The position numbers and the translations under genes are program-made. From Gammaproteobacteria bacterium (GTDB taxonomy: Bacteria > Pseudomonadota > Gammaproteobacteria > Pseudomonadales > Porticoccaceae), in contig JAGPUW010000007.1 in the NCBI GenBank assembly GCA_018069465.1, positions 29,291-93,290 of the forward strand: 64,000 bases of DNA, in the 5' to 3' direction. The stretch's first letter is position 1. Each line of letters starts with the position of its first letter. The notes under the pieces are model-generated. The model did no database searches and was not told where the DNA came from. It worked only from the letters and a program-made list of their open reading frames with translations. Positions 26,355-35,094 of the stretch are shown here, in pieces.

Positions 26355-27317
26355 TTACGCCAGGCCCGCAGTCCTTAAAAAGATCAAGCCACAGACCACG
26401 ATCACAAAGGAAAACAGACCACCCAGCAAAACAATATTGGCCGCCATCTTTGCATTGCCGCCAAACACCTGGGCAAAAACCACGCTAATGGTGGAGGTCG
26501 GTGAAGACAGAACCAAAAACACAATGCCCAACTCCATGCCCCGCAAGCCGCAATACCAGGCAATGGGCACACCCAGCGCAGGCATTAGCAAGCATTTATA
26601 CAGTGCCGCGCCCCAACCGGCGAGACTGGGGCTGCGCAACTGGGCGAAGTCCAGCGAGGCACCGACATTAATTAACACCAGCGGTACCGTCAACTGCCCT
26701 AAAAGTCGACCACTATTAGCCAGCGCCTCCGGCAATTTGAACTCAATGGCACCGGCTATCGTACCCAGCACGACACTAATAATAATGGGGTTTTTGGCAA
26801 TATCGGAGAGATAATTTTTTGCGGAACTACCCTCTTGGTGATCCGCATTTTGCGCGTAAAACTTGAGCACGCTAATGGAATAAATATTATTAAAAATAAT
26901 ATAAATGCCCATCGGCAGCGAGGCCAGAGCCACACCTTCAACACCATAGACATTGTAGGCCATGGCGAGACCTGAAATCAGTAAATTGCCACGGGTAGCA
27001 CCCTGGATAAAAACGCCTCTATCCGCGCGTTGCGAAACAATCAGTCGCGACAAAGCCCAGGCCAGCAAAGACATGAAGACCAACAGGGCCACACTTACAT
27101 AAAGAAAACGCGGCGCCTGGGTAATACTTAATTCAGCACTCGACAGGGATAAAAAAAGCATGGTCGGCGCGGCAAAATTAAACACAATGCGCGAGCCATC
27201 CCGCAGAAAATCCTCACTCAGCCAGCCCATGCGGCGCAGTAATACACCCAACGCGGTGAGCAGATAGACCGGTAGAATTGCGGTGAAAACAAAACCGATA
27301 ACCTCAAGATGCTGCAC
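26355..27317 (-). CDS. AEC family transporter
   Basis: 320 aa, auxin efflux carrier family: ten hydrophobic helices spread along the chain, with PTSTISVVFAQVFGGN near the C-terminus and a matching first half. Bacterial members export or import small organic acids such as malate; the substrate here is unknown. Part of a minus-strand series with rmuC (about 40 bases upstream) and the DUF2489 gene. Confidence 0.88.
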   Translation of the reverse strand: MQHLEVIGFVFTAILPVYLLTALGVLLRRMGWLSEDFLRDGSRIVFNFAAPTMLFLSLSSAELSITQAPRFLYVSVALLVFMSLLAWALSRLIVSQRADRGVFIQGATRGNLLISGLAMAYNVYGVEGVALASLPMGIYIIFNNIYSISVLKFYAQNADHQEGSSAKNYLSDIAKNPIIISVVLGTIAGAIEFKLPEALANSGRLLGQLTVPLVLINVGASLDFAQLRSPSLAGWGAALYKCLLMPALGVPIAWYCGLRGMELGIVFLVLSSPTSTISVVFAQVFGGNAKMAANIVLLGGLFSFVIVVCGLIFLRTAGLA

Positions 27318-27356
27318 TACTGAGCACCTCTAGTCCTTGCGCTTGCCGCCTATCAC

Positions 27357-28730
27357 TCACCGTTTCAGGTCGCTATCGTCAGTCGGCTCGGGGAGCACTG
27401 TTTGCTCGGCCAGTTGAGCGTCATCTGCCAATTTAACCGGCATCTCACGGCGGGTTCTCGCACCCAGAGTTTTCAGTCCCTCTACGCGCTTAAGCAGATT
27501 ACCCCGACCCGAAATCAAACGCTTGCGTGTGCTAGTCCATGCCTCCTGACTCTTATCTAGATGCCTGCCGATATCCTCCAAGCCCTCCGCCAGCAACACG
27601 AACTGGTCGTAGAGGCCACCGGCCTGAGCGGCAATTTTTTCTGCATTTAAATTTTGATCGGCATAACGCCAAATATTGTGAATAGTGCGCAAGGTGGCCA
27701 GCAGTGTACTGGGGCTGACAAGAATAATGCCCTTGTCGTAGGCGTCGCTAAACAACTGGTGATCGTGTTCAATCGCCAACATAAAGGCCGCTTCGACGGG
27801 TATAAAAATCAGCACGAAGTCGAGGCTATTGATGCCCTCCAACTGCTCGTAGGCCTTGCGATTAAGTCCCGTGACATGGGCGCGCAAAGAGGCGATGTGT
27901 GCTTTGAGGCTGCGCCCACGCTGTTGCTCATCATCACTGCGACAAAAACATTCGTAATCTTTGAGCGAGACTTTGGCATCGATAACAATATCGCGCTGAT
28001 CGGGTAAGTGTAGAATCACATCCGGGTTGCGTCGCCGACCCTGTTCATCTTGCAGGGCCACCTGAGTTTGGTACTCCCTGCCCTTGCGCAGGCCCGACTC
28101 TTCGAGCAAGCGCTCAAGGATCAGCTCACCCCAGTTACCCTGAAATTTATTATCGCCCTTCAGGGCATTGGCCAGCTTTATTGCATCCTGACCAATCTGC
28201 TGTGTCTGGTTTTGCAGCTCGCCAATTTTACCCTCCAGACGATTGCGCTGAGCACTCTCCTTGTCGTAAACGTCTTCAACCTTCTTGCGAAAATCGGCCA
28301 GCTCTTTACGCAGGGGCGCGACAGTCGTATCTAAAGTTTCTCTGCTGCTGCGTGAAAACGATGCCTGTTTATTATCAAAAATTCGATTCGCCAGATTTTC
28401 AAACTCCTTAGCCATAGTGCTGCGTGTGTGCTCAAGCAAGGCAATTTGCTCCTGAGCCCGCAGCGTTGCAGATTCTAGCTGTACTGCGAGGGCGCTATTA
28501 TTCCCACTTAAGGCAAGGTTCTGCTGCCGCAAATCAGACACCTCAAGCTCTAAACTTGCCTCGCTTTTCTCAAGGTGTTGCTTGTCGCGAACCAAAGTAG
28601 CGATCTCGACTTGCACAGAGGCGTCGCGACGGCTTAATCGCCAATAAAACACCAGAGCAGCCAGAATCCCGCCAGCAAGAGCGGCAAGAAAAATCCATAG
28701 CAAGGGGAAAGAGGGCGGGAGTGAAGTCAT
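27357..28730 (-). CDS. rmuC: DNA recombination protein RmuC
   Basis: 457 aa. N-terminal membrane anchor (about 8-28), long coiled coil (residues 30-190), then the RmuC nuclease-like domain with GNWGELILERLLEESGLRKG, PDVILHLPDQRDIVIDAKVSL (PD-(D/E)XK-type core) and DFVLIFIPVEAAF. In E. coli it limits inversions between short repeats. All core motifs intact. Confidence 0.93.
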   Translation of the reverse strand: MTSLPPSFPLLWIFLAALAGGILAALVFYWRLSRRDASVQVEIATLVRDKQHLEKSEASLELEVSDLRQQNLALSGNNSALAVQLESATLRAQEQIALLEHTRSTMAKEFENLANRIFDNKQASFSRSSRETLDTTVAPLRKELADFRKKVEDVYDKESAQRNRLEGKIGELQNQTQQIGQDAIKLANALKGDNKFQGNWGELILERLLEESGLRKGREYQTQVALQDEQGRRRNPDVILHLPDQRDIVIDAKVSLKDYECFCRSDDEQQRGRSLKAHIASLRAHVTGLNRKAYEQLEGINSLDFVLIFIPVEAAFMLAIEHDHQLFSDAYDKGIILVSPSTLLATLRTIHNIWRYADQNLNAEKIAAQAGGLYDQFVLLAEGLEDIGRHLDKSQEAWTSTRKRLISGRGNLLKRVEGLKTLGARTRREMPVKLADDAQLAEQTVLPEPTDDSDLKR

Positions 28731-28785
28731 ATTGAGGATTTTAACAGTTCAGCTCCCGCCAATGGGGTAAAATACGTACTGACTT

Positions 28786-28949
28786 GGGAGCCTCTTGATT
28801 AAGTCTGGACGAAGCAGGCTGTGCTTTAGGGTGTTCAGATTCAAGGCGCAAACCGCACGTAATAGCGAGCTATTGCGAAGGGTTGCAACGCAGAAGCTGA
28901 ATATTCTAACGTGCGGTATGCAAGTTCATGGCTTGATCAAGAGACTCCC
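28786..28949. repeat. MITE-like foldback repeat, copy 2 (upstream of murI)
   Basis: About 164 bases matching the copy at 2151-2312 in the same orientation, with scattered substitutions. This copy has the better terminal inverted repeats: GGGAGCCTCTTGATTAAG at the left and, in reverse, GGGAGTCTCTTGATCAAG at the right (16 of 18 matched). Interior arms pair around AATAGCGAGCTATT. It lies between the rmuC and murI start sites, where it could add a structured leader or insulate the divergent promoters. Confidence 0.82.
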
Positions 28950-29013
28950 TTGCTAGCCGGCCCCACATCAACGCCACACACCAACGCAACCCTGTACGAG
29001 GCAGCTCACTCCA

Positions 29014-29823
29014 TTGACAAACACGGCATCTGCTAAAATTCTGGTCTTCGATTCCGGTGTTGGCGGCCTGAGTATTCTTCAAGCGCTGCAACAAGCACTA
29101 CCGGGCTGCGAATATACCTACGCCTCCGACAATCAAGCCTTCCCCTATGGCACCAAAAATGCTGACTTTTTAATTCAGCGCGTCCACACCGTGTTGCAGG
29201 CACTGATCGAAAAAACCCGGCCAGACCTAATCGTCGTCGCCTGCAATACGGCCAGTACGCTGGTATTGCCACATATTCGCCAACATTTCTCCATTCCCAT
29301 AGTGGGTGTAGTTCCCGCTATCAAGCCTGCAGCCCTGCTATCAAAAACGGGCATCATCGGCTTGCTCGCCACCCCGGGAACCGTGGCCAGACCCTACACA
29401 AAGAACTTAGTACAAGAATTCGCCAACGACTGCGAGGTGGTCAGCGTCGGCAGCGCTGAGCTCGTGACATTGGCCGAGCAATCACTACGGGGCACGCCAC
29501 CGCCGCTAGAGACATTGAGCGGGATTTTAAAACCCTTGTTTGATAAACATCAGCTCGACACCATCGTCCTTGCCTGCACGCATTTCCCTTTAATTAAAGA
29601 TCAGTTAATAAAGGCAGCACCGCGCCCTGTTAATTGGGTTGATTCTGGAGAGGCTATCGCACGCAGAGTTAGCACCCTGCTTACAAACAGTGCTTCTATA
29701 AAACCCCCGCAGTACAGCACGCTACACACAGCAATATTCACCATGGCCAGCAACGATATCGACTTACTTGGGGATGCCCTGAATAAATTTGACCTGGACC
29801 GTATTGATTATATACAGCTCTAG
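29014..29823 (+). CDS. murI: glutamate racemase MurI
   Basis: Makes D-glutamate for peptidoglycan from L-glutamate. 269 aa. The two catalytic cysteines are at VVACNTAST (residue about 77) and VLACTHFPL (about 188), and the opening FDSGVGGLSI and YASDNQAFPYGTK match the family. The start is TTG at 29014-29016. No other cell-wall gene is near; the foldback repeat sits immediately upstream. Confidence 0.95.
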   Translation: MTNTASAKILVFDSGVGGLSILQALQQALPGCEYTYASDNQAFPYGTKNADFLIQRVHTVLQALIEKTRPDLIVVACNTASTLVLPHIRQHFSIPIVGVVPAIKPAALLSKTGIIGLLATPGTVARPYTKNLVQEFANDCEVVSVGSAELVTLAEQSLRGTPPPLETLSGILKPLFDKHQLDTIVLACTHFPLIKDQLIKAAPRPVNWVDSGEAIARRVSTLLTNSASIKPPQYSTLHTAIFTMASNDIDLLGDALNKFDLDRIDYIQL

Positions 29824-29830
29824 TGGGGCG

Positions 29831-31243
29831 CTAACCCGGGCTTTTAAAACTGGCTATATTTTTAATATAAGGCTGGTAGCGCAGAATAAAATCAGGCAGG
29901 GAATCAAGATAAGCGGTAGCCTGATTGAGCGTAGTAAAACCACCTAGTGTGACCGCGAGAAAAGCTTTTCCATCAACGCTAACAGGGTGAATATAGAGTT
30001 CATCCAGACCTATATCCCGGGCAATATTTTCGAAGAAAATCTCAAGAAACTCATCATCACCAATATTGGCGGATAGAATCTGGATGGTATAAACCACGCC
30101 ACTGGAAGATTGCATCCACTGCTGTGTTTTCTCAATCAATGTCTCTAGTGTCACCACAGTATCAGCTGGCGCTGACAGTATATTCATTTCAGTGCTTGCT
30201 GTAGTGGCGCTTGTAGTGGGGATTACCGTGGCTGTCGAAAAATGCTGATACTGTTTTACAGCCACAACATCAGCGATTAAAACCCGATCTTCCAACACCA
30301 ACGAGGCCGAATCTTTTGCCTGCGACTCATGTAGAGTTAGGCTAAGTGGCAATGTATTATAAAACACCACACCAGATATCAGCAGAGCCAGGAACAAGGC
30401 GATAAGCCCCATTGATTTTCTTGTTACACGGCTTTGAGCTTGCCCAGAATCTTTTGCCGCCAGACGCACATGCGAAGCCTTAACAATTTTTGATTGCGCA
30501 GAAAAAGCGGCCAGCAAAGACTTATCGGCCAGTATCGTCAGTTTCCTGGGCAGACCCGTTGACACACGAGTCAGTCGTTTTAAGGCCGATCCAGTAAAAA
30601 TAGCTGAGCCATTGTAGCCCGCTTTATGCAGACGAAATGACAGGTATTCTGCCACTTCATTGCGGCTAAAGGGCTTTAAATAAAAACTGTGAATAATGCG
30701 CTCTTTAATTTGTCGAACAGAGGTATGGGCAAGGTGGTCATCGAGTTCTGGCTGACCAAACAACACCAGTTGCAATAATTTATCGGTTTCGGTTTCGAAA
30801 TTGCTCAGCAGGCGCAGCTCCTCTAATGTTTCCAGAGGCATGCACTGGGCTTCATCAATAAAAACCACCACTCTTTGATTGTCTGCATGCATGGCCAGAA
30901 GTTTGGATTGCACCAAATGCAGGGCGTGGTTTTTACTGCACTGACTGTCAATCTCCAGGCCCAAATCCTGAGCAATGGCAAAAACCAGATCACAGGCTTG
31001 AAGGCTGGGATTGAGCAAAAAGACCACCGTCGTGTTATCCGGCAACTGCTTTGCCAACATGCGTGAGAGCATAGTTTTGCCACTACCAACCTCACCCACC
31101 ACTTTGATCAGCCCGTCACCGTGAACAATCCCGTAGGCAATGGCAGTGATCAAGGCCCCGCGCTCACCGCCCGAATAAAAGAAAGTGGTGTCCGGTGTTA
31201 TGCGAAAAGGCGGGGCCGTAAAACCGAAAAATTGACTGTACAT
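29831..31243 (-). CDS. MshM/ExeA-type ATPase fused to a SPOR-like domain
   Basis: 470 aa. The N-terminal AAA+ ATPase has Walker A GEVGSGKTM (near residue 50), Walker B VVFIDEAQCMP (near 125) and sensor FGQPELDDHL, the ExeA/MshM arrangement. A transmembrane helix follows at about 275-293, then a variable periplasmic linker, and a C-terminal region (about 385-468) of SPOR type: VYTIQILSANIGDD, ELYIHPV, LGGFTTLNQATAYLDSLP. SPOR domains bind glycan strands stripped of stem peptides. ExeA-like proteins help secretins cross peptidoglycan, so this may anchor the pilus machine. Vibrio MshM lacks the SPOR tail; DamX-like ATPase-SPOR proteins are an alternative family name. Last gene of the pilus locus. 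Confidence 0.8.
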   Translation of the reverse strand: MYSQFFGFTAPPFRITPDTTFFYSGGERGALITAIAYGIVHGDGLIKVVGEVGSGKTMLSRMLAKQLPDNTTVVFLLNPSLQACDLVFAIAQDLGLEIDSQCSKNHALHLVQSKLLAMHADNQRVVVFIDEAQCMPLETLEELRLLSNFETETDKLLQLVLFGQPELDDHLAHTSVRQIKERIIHSFYLKPFSRNEVAEYLSFRLHKAGYNGSAIFTGSALKRLTRVSTGLPRKLTILADKSLLAAFSAQSKIVKASHVRLAAKDSGQAQSRVTRKSMGLIALFLALLISGVVFYNTLPLSLTLHESQAKDSASLVLEDRVLIADVVAVKQYQHFSTATVIPTTSATTASTEMNILSAPADTVVTLETLIEKTQQWMQSSSGVVYTIQILSANIGDDEFLEIFFENIARDIGLDELYIHPVSVDGKAFLAVTLGGFTTLNQATAYLDSLPDFILRYQPYIKNIASFKSPG

Positions 31244-31385
31244 AGGCGGTAATAATAACGACGGTGAGTCAGTGTACAGGATTTAATACTGACAGCACTT
31301 GACGGTGATGGCGGAAACAGCCCGTCAAAAAGCGGCTTAGAATCTGGATAACTCGCTGCGCTGACGAACCAACTGCACTGGATAA

Positions 31386-32126
31386 TTAGCTCACTGCTAT
31401 GCGCTCAAAGCAGTGACAAAGATGGTCGAGCAAGTCGATGATATTGTCAAATGTCTGCCCACCAATAATCTGGTAGCGCGTGGTACTCGGCTCGACAGAT
31501 TTAAGCACGGTGATTTCGACACGTATAAGCGCAGCATCATTTTCAAGCTTCATTGGCAAACTGAGGCCGCCATTTTTACCGACCACCAGAGAGTCAGCGG
31601 GCAAAACCACCCGCCCAGAATCATCGACAATAGACAGGCCCATTTGCCCCAAACGCTGAGCTAGAGCACTCACGGCATCGACCATGCGCTGATTTTGTAC
31701 TTGAAATTGCGCACCATCATTACCAGAGCGCTGGTGCATAAACTGCTCGGCCATCTCTTCACCAAGCCGCTTTACCTCAACAGAAGACAATGACTCCCCG
31801 GTGAGAAAGCCGTCGAACTGCGCATCGGTATCAATAAATAGAAAACCGTAGCGCTGCTCATCTTCATTTTTACCCGCATAGCAGACCACGGCGCAACCGG
31901 TTGTGGTGCGTCGACCTGAAGTCAGCTCAAAGTCAACTTTCTGCAAAGCTTCAAGTTTTAAAACGGGAGAAACCAGGGCCATGCCATTGGCGCTGAGATC
32001 AATCAAAGTGAGATCAGAGCGCCAGGGAGAGAACCCAATGCTGCGACGCCGTATCTTAACCGTGGTACTCAAGGCGGGAATACGGCGCTCCAGACGATGC
32101 TCAGCTGTTGAAATATTAGTCAACAC
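31386..32126 (-). CDS. PilZ-domain protein (c-di-GMP receptor type)
   Basis: 246 aa. The N-terminal PilZ domain has both c-di-GMP contacts: RxxxR at residues 11-15 (RLERR) and DxSxxG at 43-48 (DLSANG). The middle and C-terminal parts (about 110-246) are not recognised; they contain a helical stretch (MVDAVSALAQRLGQMG) and a beta-rich end. No signal peptide, so cytoplasmic. It lies between the pilin genes and the MshM-like gene, so it is a good candidate for linking c-di-GMP to pilus activity, by inference. Confidence 0.8.
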   Translation of the reverse strand: MLTNISTAEHRLERRIPALSTTVKIRRRSIGFSPWRSDLTLIDLSANGMALVSPVLKLEALQKVDFELTSGRRTTTGCAVVCYAGKNEDEQRYGFLFIDTDAQFDGFLTGESLSSVEVKRLGEEMAEQFMHQRSGNDGAQFQVQNQRMVDAVSALAQRLGQMGLSIVDDSGRVVLPADSLVVGKNGGLSLPMKLENDAALIRVEITVLKSVEPSTTRYQIIGGQTFDNIIDLLDHLCHCFERIAVS

Positions 32127-32194
32127 ACCACCCTAATAAAGGTAAATACTGAACAAGGTTCTATCACGAACATATTGGCCTTTAACAGCAATCA

Positions 32195-32821
32195 TTAGAG
32201 CGCGATGAAGACATCATGAGAGGAATCCGCATTGTAAGTAGTACCACTACCACCATAGCGAGCAATGCTACCCGTGCTTGCGTCACCATCGTCAAACTCA
32301 TTGTCGTAGCGCTGGGCGACATCGCCGGGGATGCCCTTGGTCAATATTTTAATTTGAGTTTTGCCATTCGCCCAATTTCCCGTGCCAATAGAGCTCACCA
32401 GGCCACCGTAGGTATGTGTTGGAGAGGCAGTTGCATCCACATCTCCGGGGTCTCCAGAAATAATGCCCGCATAGCGCAAATGGGACCAGACTTTACAGAC
32501 CTCTTCTCCTGAAATATCGCAAAAACCGCCCTCAATCAGGCCATCACCATCTCCTGCGGTTGCCGCTGCATCGAGAGCTGACACATTCAAGAGATCACCG
32601 GGCAAACCTCGATAGGTATCCTGAAAGGTGTAAACGGCGGCACGATAGCTTTCGATTTGCTTCACAAAGCTTTTATACTTTGCATTTTCAATCAAGACCT
32701 GGCCCTTGAGTACCCCACCAAGGATCAAGCCAATAATGACTAGTACAATAGCTATTTCAACTAGCGTAAAACCTGATTGCCTGCTGGAATTGGATAAAGC
32801 TTTAATATTTTTATGTTTCAT
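32195..32821 (-). CDS. type IV prepilin-like protein, candidate main pilin
   Basis: 208 aa. Leader ends QSG, then FTLVEIAIVLVIIGLILGG with Glu +5: a textbook class III signal for prepilin peptidase. After the helix come YRAAVYTFQDTYRGLPGDL, found in many MSHA-type pilins, and a loop AGDGDGLIEGG. Two Cys in the middle (GFCDISGEEVCKVW) could form the disulfide typical of pilins. It has its own 200-base upstream gap, unlike the packed genes before it, which fits separate, stronger transcription of a major subunit. Exact Msh letter not assignable. Confidence 0.8.
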   Translation of the reverse strand: MKHKNIKALSNSSRQSGFTLVEIAIVLVIIGLILGGVLKGQVLIENAKYKSFVKQIESYRAAVYTFQDTYRGLPGDLLNVSALDAAATAGDGDGLIEGGFCDISGEEVCKVWSHLRYAGIISGDPGDVDATASPTHTYGGLVSSIGTGNWANGKTQIKILTKGIPGDVAQRYDNEFDDGDASTGSIARYGGSGTTYNADSSHDVFIAL

Positions 32822-33025
32822 AACTACACCTATTTAAAAAACCCAACGCTCCCTCCCCAGGTACTTATCACTCCGTGATATTTATCATTGAAAATAGAGC
32901 ACAACTTAAGGGTTAGGAGTATACGAATAGCCCAGTAATACACCAGTCAGTCACCACAGGACTGTGAATACCCTCACTATAAAAATATTAACCATCATAA
33001 ATTAGAGAAGGGAGTGGTTTGAGGT

Positions 33026-33814
33026 CTAGTTATTACCGTTGTTGCCGTTGTTACCGTTGTTACCGTTGTTACCGTTGTTGCCGTTGTTGCCGTTGTTGCC
33101 GACAATTAAGCCTGCACTGAGCATCTTGCTTTTCAATATATTCGGCACCACCCAAACCACAAGATCGTCAAAAGTTGGGGCAGCACTATTCGAGTACACC
33201 CGGTCAACTAAGACGCCATCAGCGTCACTGTTTTCCGCCTCATCGTTGCTGCTGCTTGTCGCCCAGTTCTTGCCGTGGGAGACAATAATCGCAGGAATTG
33301 TACTGGCCACTAAATTGCCACCAGCGCCATCGAGCACAGTGATATCAGCTAGCGAACATAATGAAAAAGACAGCCCCGCTGTTGGCGATGCCGCACAGCC
33401 CGTGCCGTCAGTGGTGTCTGCAAAGTTGGCGCTAACGCGATAGGTAAAAGGACGGCCCCAGGCATCGTCTTTACCCAAACCCAAATCAACCCATGGGAAT
33501 TGCCCCGTTACATTGCTACAGCTTGTCGATATATCCATCTGGCCATCGCCATCAGTATCTGGGCAGGGCAAGCGGCCATTGACGAGGGCATAACCGAGTA
33601 CTGCCTCTTGCATATCGATCAATAACCGTCGGGTCTCATCTCTATCCTGTTTTTCCATTTGCACCGATAATGGCACCAGGGCACCACCGAGTAACAGGCC
33701 GATAACAACGAGGACAATCGCCATCTCGAGCAGGGAAAAGCCACGTTGGCGAAGGTGGGGGTGCTGCTCAACACGATTACACGATAGGCGGCACCAAGGT
33801 TTAGTACTGAACAT
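33026..33814 (-). CDS. prepilin-like protein with (Gly-Asn-Asn)8 tail
   Basis: 262 aa. Leader ends RG, then FSLLEMAIVLVVIGLLLGG with Glu +5, so it should be processed by a prepilin peptidase. The globular domain holds GYALVNGRLPCPDTDGDGQMD, an EF-hand-like DxDGDGxxD calcium loop next to a Cys, and FPWVDLGLGKDDAWGRPFTYR. The last 24 residues are eight Gly-Asn-Asn units, running right to the TAG stop. Such a polar, flexible or amyloid-prone end on a surface-filament subunit is unusual. Ends eight bases after its upstream neighbour, so one transcript. Confidence 0.8.
   Translation of the reverse strand: MFSTKPWCRLSCNRVEQHPHLRQRGFSLLEMAIVLVVIGLLLGGALVPLSVQMEKQDRDETRRLLIDMQEAVLGYALVNGRLPCPDTDGDGQMDISTSCSNVTGQFPWVDLGLGKDDAWGRPFTYRVSANFADTTDGTGCAASPTAGLSFSLCSLADITVLDGAGGNLVASTIPAIIVSHGKNWATSSSNDEAENSDADGVLVDRVYSNSAAPTFDDLVVWVVPNILKSKMLSAGLIVGNNGNNGNNGNNGNNGNNGNNGNN
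33029..33100 (-). repeat. 9-bp tandem repeat, eight units, at the 3' end of a pilin gene
   Basis: Eight consecutive 9-base units (plus strand GTTGTTGCC or GTTGTTACC; the first is GTTATTACC), starting the base after the TAG stop codon read in plus coordinates. Each unit encodes Gly-Asn-Asn. Only third-position differences occur between units, so length can change by slippage without shifting the frame. Confidence 0.95.
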
Positions 33815-33822
33815 AGTCCACT

Positions 33823-34578
33823 CTATAGCTCGCTGGTTAATATTGTCATTAGGGTATCGTTGAAGTTGAGCGCGCCACTAATGATGATGGGTGAGGTAAC
33901 AAAACCGGGGGCAGTCGCGTTATCAATGCCCACTACGGCATCAAGGTAGTTAGCCGCCTGGTTTTTGTCACTCGACAAAGCAGAGCTACCACACTCGGTG
34001 GCGAGACCAGGCGAGAGCCCTCTCGCCTGTCCAGCCACGATTTCACCAGGCGCAAAAAGCACAGCAACAATTTGCTGGCTAATCACGCCTTCGCTATTAC
34101 TTAATACAAAGTCCCCAGCCGGTGGCGCACTGATTGTCGGTATGTCGCTCGCACCCAACTTATAAGAAGAAGAAATAAAATAACGCAGACAAACCCCACT
34201 GGCATCTCTCAATGGTGCGAGCCCCAAACTCTGCCATGGCAGCCAACCCTCTGCACTTGCCGTCCCGCAGGGCGTTTCTTCGAGCCCATCCCCATCCTGA
34301 TCGGGACAGGGTAAGTAGCGGTAATTTAAGCCGCTATCAACACTGAGATCTGGGTCAGAAAGCCGAGCATAGGCAATGACGGCGTTTTTCGCCTCTGCCA
34401 ATACAGCCTTATTATGAAAGGGCCTATCAAGTTGGTGCCCCAGGGGACTCAAGCCCGAGAGTAAAAATGCGGATACCGATAAAACCAGCAGCATCATAAA
34501 AGCCAGCAATGCCGCTCCACTCTGCAGAGTGTGCGGATGGGGCCTCACATAATGATTTATGGGCCGCTGACTCTTCAT
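33823..34578 (-). CDS. pilus-associated membrane protein, PilX/GspK-like N-terminus
   Basis: 251 aa. The N-terminus has SGAALLAFMMLLVLSVSAFLLSGL, a pilin-like hydrophobic helix but without Glu +5, as in PilX/GspK tip proteins. The globular part has YRYLPCPDQDGDGLEETPCG, matching the CPD-DGDG motif of the next pilin, and EGWLPWQSLGLAPLRDASG parallel to FPWVDLGLGKDDAWG there, so the two look like diverged paralogues. Function unknown; probably a minor pilin or tip subunit. Its ATG directly abuts the stop of the preceding gene. Confidence 0.72.
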   Translation of the reverse strand: MKSQRPINHYVRPHPHTLQSGAALLAFMMLLVLSVSAFLLSGLSPLGHQLDRPFHNKAVLAEAKNAVIAYARLSDPDLSVDSGLNYRYLPCPDQDGDGLEETPCGTASAEGWLPWQSLGLAPLRDASGVCLRYFISSSYKLGASDIPTISAPPAGDFVLSNSEGVISQQIVAVLFAPGEIVAGQARGLSPGLATECGSSALSSDKNQAANYLDAVVGIDNATAPGFVTSPIIISGALNFNDTLMTILTSEL

Positions 34579-35094
34579 TCATTCGCCCTTTGGAGGCGCG
34601 GCTAGCAGGGGGCGATCTGGCATGTCTGATGAGGCCTGCCCCACGTCTTGTATGGCAGACCCTTGAGGAACATTATCGTAATGATTGATCAATTCACCGT
34701 TATCCAAATTAAGCACCTGACCGGGTTTAATCTGTACCACGCGCTTTGAAACAGGCAGTAATACGGCGATGCCGCGTGAATTCATTTCACCGGCTGTATC
34801 CGCTACTGATCGTCCACCCACTCGTGTCTGTAAGTGACCATTGATCCAAACACTGTTTGGGCCCTGGCGCCGAGTCACCATGCCGTCGAGGGCAAGGGAG
34901 GTTTTTTTGAGCTCTTGCCTGCCGTGATACTCGCGGGCCTGGATGGGTTCAACGGTGTCACGCATATCATCGAGGAGGGCACGCTGCTGGGCAGTAGTAA
35001 ACACTGTTCCAAAAGCAGTACTGTATGGCGACAAGCAAAGTAGAATAAGGGCAAGTGCCACATAACCTGGAATTGCCGACAGTTTCAGTATCAT
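34579..35094 (-). CDS. secreted MshK-like protein
   Basis: 171 aa with a signal peptide (hydrophobic 10-24, STAFG cleavage region). A central block LALDGMVTRRQGPNSVWINGHL and KRVVQIKPGQVLNLDNGEL resembles the C-terminal domain of MshK/GspB/PilP proteins that sit between inner-membrane parts and the secretin. Role inferred from this and position. Overlaps the gene before it by four bases (ATGA). Confidence 0.6.
   Translation of the reverse strand: MILKLSAIPGYVALALILLCLSPYSTAFGTVFTTAQQRALLDDMRDTVEPIQAREYHGRQELKKTSLALDGMVTRRQGPNSVWINGHLQTRVGGRSVADTAGEMNSRGIAVLLPVSKRVVQIKPGQVLNLDNGELINHYDNVPQGSAIQDVGQASSDMPDRPLLAAPPKGE

Noticed and set aside
33029..33100. CRISPR-like short regular repeats
   Set aside because: Repeats are 9 bases with no spacers and lie in frame inside a coding gene.
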